Part shown: positions 20,101-20,160 of the stretch, in pieces
How positions within the stretch are numbered: position 1 is the stretch's first letter
Layout: every line of letters starts with the position of its first letter
From: a virus
Direction: 5' to 3' (one strand)
DNA: 20,160 nucleotides
Virus record (IMG/VR): IMGVR_UViG_3300032194_000098
Location: 1 to 20,160 of that record
The notes under the pieces: model-generated
Told to the model about the DNA's origin: nothing
The model's input: only the letters and a program-made list of their open reading frames with translations
The model's database searches: none
Program-made: the position numbers and the translations under genes

Positions 20101-20160
20101 CTTCAGTTGCCTCCAGATAATCTTTCAATCCGTTTGTAATCATAGCAGACAATTCCTCTT
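20093..20160 (-). CDS. C-terminal end of an upstream gene, partial
   Basis: The right edge cuts a frame whose last residues read EELSAMITNGLKDYLEATED and a final Glu, ending in TGA at 20093-20095. It overlaps the start of the next gene by 8 nt, the usual packing here. Too short to identify. Confidence 0.55.
   Translation of the reverse strand, partial: EELSAMITNGLKDYLEATEDE

Noticed and set aside
1-20160. CRISPR arrays, insertion sequences, attachment sites, integrase
   Set aside because: No regularly spaced repeat longer than the short motifs listed, no transposase or integrase motifs, and no long terminal inverted repeats were seen by eye.

Overview
The window looks like part of a T4-like cyanomyovirus, a tailed phage of marine Synechococcus or Prochlorococcus. 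The evidence is the T4 baseplate pair gp25-gp6, T4-type late promoter elements (TATAAATA), two 2-oxoglutarate/Fe(II) oxygenases, an SF2 helicase, and many very small, tightly packed genes with TAATG/TGATG/ATGA overlaps. Every gene I can support lies on the minus strand, so transcription runs from right (20160) to left (1). I saw no tRNA, rRNA, CRISPR array, integrase or insertion sequence.

Right part (about 14.0-20.16 kb), accessory/early-like region: a run of small uncharacterised genes, two unrelated-looking 2OG-Fe(II) oxygenases (19371-19937 and 14029-14658), and a DEAH-type SF2 helicase (15540-16778). Many of these genes lack a Shine-Dalgarno sequence and have ACA- or CT-rich leaders. TATAAT-type -10 elements stand before several of them.

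Hinge (13.81-14.03 kb): a gene-free stretch holding a perfect T4-type late promoter, an AT-rich block, and three copies of a TGTGGAA core spaced exactly 21 bp apart. One copy reads TTTTCCACA on the minus strand, which as I recall is the cyanobacterial DnaA-box form. This is the most intriguing spot in the window.

Middle (11.4-13.8 kb): a string of tiny late-looking genes (37, 54, 57, 73, 54 and 51 aa), a free-standing HNH homing endonuclease next to several hairpins, an NlpC/P60-type peptidase, an AbrB/MazE-like small protein and a coiled-coil protein.

Left part (1-11.4 kb), virion morphogenesis: a 1245-aa structural protein with a DUF5648-like segment and two GGxGY motifs, a PAAR-like spike-tip protein, four small or uncharacterised proteins, then gp25, gp6 and a very large protein that runs off the left edge. 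That protein carries at least ten GxGY repeats and a baseplate-type domain, and sits where T4 has gp7. Perfect or near-perfect late promoter elements precede several of these genes. Together they would build the tail tip and baseplate wedges, with the NlpC/P60 peptidase a candidate for cell-wall penetration or lysis.

Thirteen genes shorter than about 60 codons were found by hand reading, plus the tail end of one more gene cut by the right edge. Functions for most small genes are unknown and are left as such.
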